From the NCBI GenBank assembly GCA_024227975.1, contig JAAETV010000678.1, forward strand, positions 1 to 50,958: a stretch of 50,958 nt of DNA, written 5' to 3'. The notes under the pieces were generated by a model. That model was not told the DNA's origin and made no database searches. It saw only the letters and a list, made by a program, of their open reading frames with translations. Origin of the DNA: Actinomycetes bacterium. GTDB lineage: Bacteria; Actinomycetota; Acidimicrobiia; Acidimicrobiales; SZUA-35. Shown piece by piece: positions 49,968 to 50,958 of the stretch (within the stretch, counting starts at the first letter, position 1; each line of letters starts with the position of its first letter). A program made the translations under genes and the position numbers.

Positions 49968-50958
49968 TCAGCAGTTGTGGCGCGATGGGTCATCGAGGGT
50001 CGGGTGGCCACTGCTGATGATGGTTACATCGAGAAGGCAAGACGAGATCGAACCATCGGGTTCGACGATGACCTGAGCTACCGCGGTGTCGGATCCGGCC
50101 GCCGACAGCCGGGGCCAGACGAAGTTGCCCAGGCTCCAGGCAATGGGCTTGCCTTCGTAGGTCTCCAAGGCGTTCAGCCGGTGGGGGTGGTGACCAAAGA
50201 TGATGTCGGCCCCCGCGTCGATCATGGCGTGAGCGCGAGCTACATCGTCCTCGGGAGGCCCGCTCTGGAGCTCGAAACCCCAGTGGATGGTGACGACGAC
50301 GAGATCGGCGACGGCGTCGGCTGCCTCCACCGCCGCCACCATGGTGGGGATGGTGTCACCGTCAGCCATTCCGGGCGACGACTCGGTGGCGATCCAATTG
50401 GCCGATGGGACGACGCCGCCGAAGCCGACAACGGCAACGGTCCAGCCGTTGAGCTCGAACAGGGCCGGTGCATGGGCATCGGCCGCATCGAGACCGGCCC
50501 CGACGGCGGCGATGCCGGCGGCTTCGATGTTCTCGATCGAGTCGAGTAGGGCCTCGGGCCCGTAATCGAGCGAGTGGTTGTTGCCCTGGTTGGCCACCTC
50601 GACCCCGAGCTCGGCGATCACTGGTAGGGCGTTGACATCACAGCGGAAGTTGAACTGCTTTGGCACCCGGGTTCCCAGCTCCGAGACCGGGCACTCCAGG
50701 TTGATCACCGTCAGGTCGTCTTCGAGAAACAGCCCGTCGAGACCCGAAAGGGCATGCTCATACCCCTCCTTCGCTAGCGCCGGGATGTAGCCGGGGTCGA
50801 GGCTCACATCGCCGGTCCCATTGATGATGAGGTGGCCCCGCGGCTCCTCGAGGGGTGGGATGATGTTGGCCACCGTGACCAGATCGGGGGCAGGAAACGG
50901 GCTCCACCGAGGGCCTGACACGGTGCCGACCTTGGTGTCGGTGGGAGCGGCGCTGTCG
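49968..50958 (-). CDS. CapA-family (PGA synthesis/metallophosphatase-like) protein, 5' end beyond window
   Basis: The frame is open to the window edge, so the N-terminus (probably a signal peptide and a Thr/Pro linker) is missing; a GTG at 50921 is unlikely to be the true start. Domain features: I-I-N-G-T-G-D-V-S-L-D (metal motif), V-I-N-L-E-C-P-V-S, A-N-Q-G-N-N-H-S-L-D-Y-G (N-H-x-x-D-x-G), V-V-T-I-H-W-G-F-E and I-F-G-H-H-P-H (metal His pair). These define the CapA/PgsA metallophosphatase-like fold linked to poly-gamma-glutamate synthesis. No capB/capC is visible. A surface or cell-wall role is plausible. Confidence 0.88.
   Translation of the reverse strand, partial: DSAAPTDTKVGTVSGPRWSPFPAPDLVTVANIIPPLEEPRGHLIINGTGDVSLDPGYIPALAKEGYEHALSGLDGLFLEDDLTVINLECPVSELGTRVPKQFNFRCDVNALPVIAELGVEVANQGNNHSLDYGPEALLDSIENIEAAGIAAVGAGLDAADAHAPALFELNGWTVAVVGFGGVVPSANWIATESSPGMADGDTIPTMVAAVEAADAVADLVVVTIHWGFELQSGPPEDDVARAHAMIDAGADIIFGHHPHRLNALETYEGKPIAWSLGNFVWPRLSAAGSDTAVAQVIVEPDGSISSCLLDVTIISSGHPTLDDPSRHNC

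Overview
The window reads as chromosomal DNA of a high-GC actinobacterium, most like an uncultured member of the class Acidimicrobiia. The marker genes agree: a fused 2-oxoglutarate dehydrogenase of the Kgd/OdhA type, a mycothiol S-conjugate amidase, the mismatch endonuclease NucS, the C-terminus of a DnaE2-type polymerase, an LLM (F420-type) oxidoreductase, many acyl-CoA enzymes, and a DNA-binding-type tail of Ala/Lys/Pro repeats. The class-level placement is an inference. I see no rRNA, tRNA, insertion sequence, prophage or CRISPR array; this is ordinary core and lineage-specific chromosome.

Layout. 1-7.5 kb: dnaE2 end, Nudix hydrolase, a PEBP lipoprotein, an MgtE-like carrier overlapping a PhoU/TrkA_C regulator, an nfeD-stomatin pair, and mca with an SCP2 protein. 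7.4-15.4 kb: an altered YdjC/ChbG protein, a nuclease lipoprotein, a thiolase remnant with a small gene, a DUF2339 membrane protein, an LLM oxidoreductase, a HerA-like ATPase and a crotonase. 15.4-22.1 kb: a small gene with a strong ribosome site, PAP2 phosphatase, Gfo/Idh/MocA oxidoreductase, two coupled class III CoA-transferases, a frame-disrupted anchored exported protein and a second crotonase. 22.1-27.7 kb: a GrdB-like selenoprotein coupled to a geranylgeranyl-reductase-type flavoprotein, then a large VanW protein with a repeat-rich cytoplasmic arm. 27.7-34.9 kb: SDR plus MaoC hydratase (a split multifunctional enzyme), ABC1 kinase plus nucS, CysQ-like phosphatase and ettA. 34.9-44.5 kb: a NYN nuclease/S1/histone-H1-like fusion, a HAD phosphatase, kgd, xthA and a CPA2 antiporter with USP domains. 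44.5-50.96 kb: a soluble Ser/Thr kinase with a probable TY-Chap C-terminus, PEBP, PilZ and MOSC proteins, an AhpD-like selenoprotein, and a truncated CapA-type protein.

The most notable content is two genes interrupted by an in-frame TGA that is best read as selenocysteine. One (48904-49887) has Cys-x-x-Sec-x-x-x-His of the AhpD family with a convincing SECIS-like hairpin directly after the TGA. The other (22081-23076) has Sec-Pro-Val-Cys in a GrdB-like protein. Ordinary gene calling would split each into two false genes. Other unusual items are the nuclease/S1/H1-tail fusion, repeated Thr motifs in the VanW protein and the kinase that resemble the phospho-acceptor site of GarA/OdhI, and a CoA-transferase pair in which only one partner keeps the catalytic Asp.
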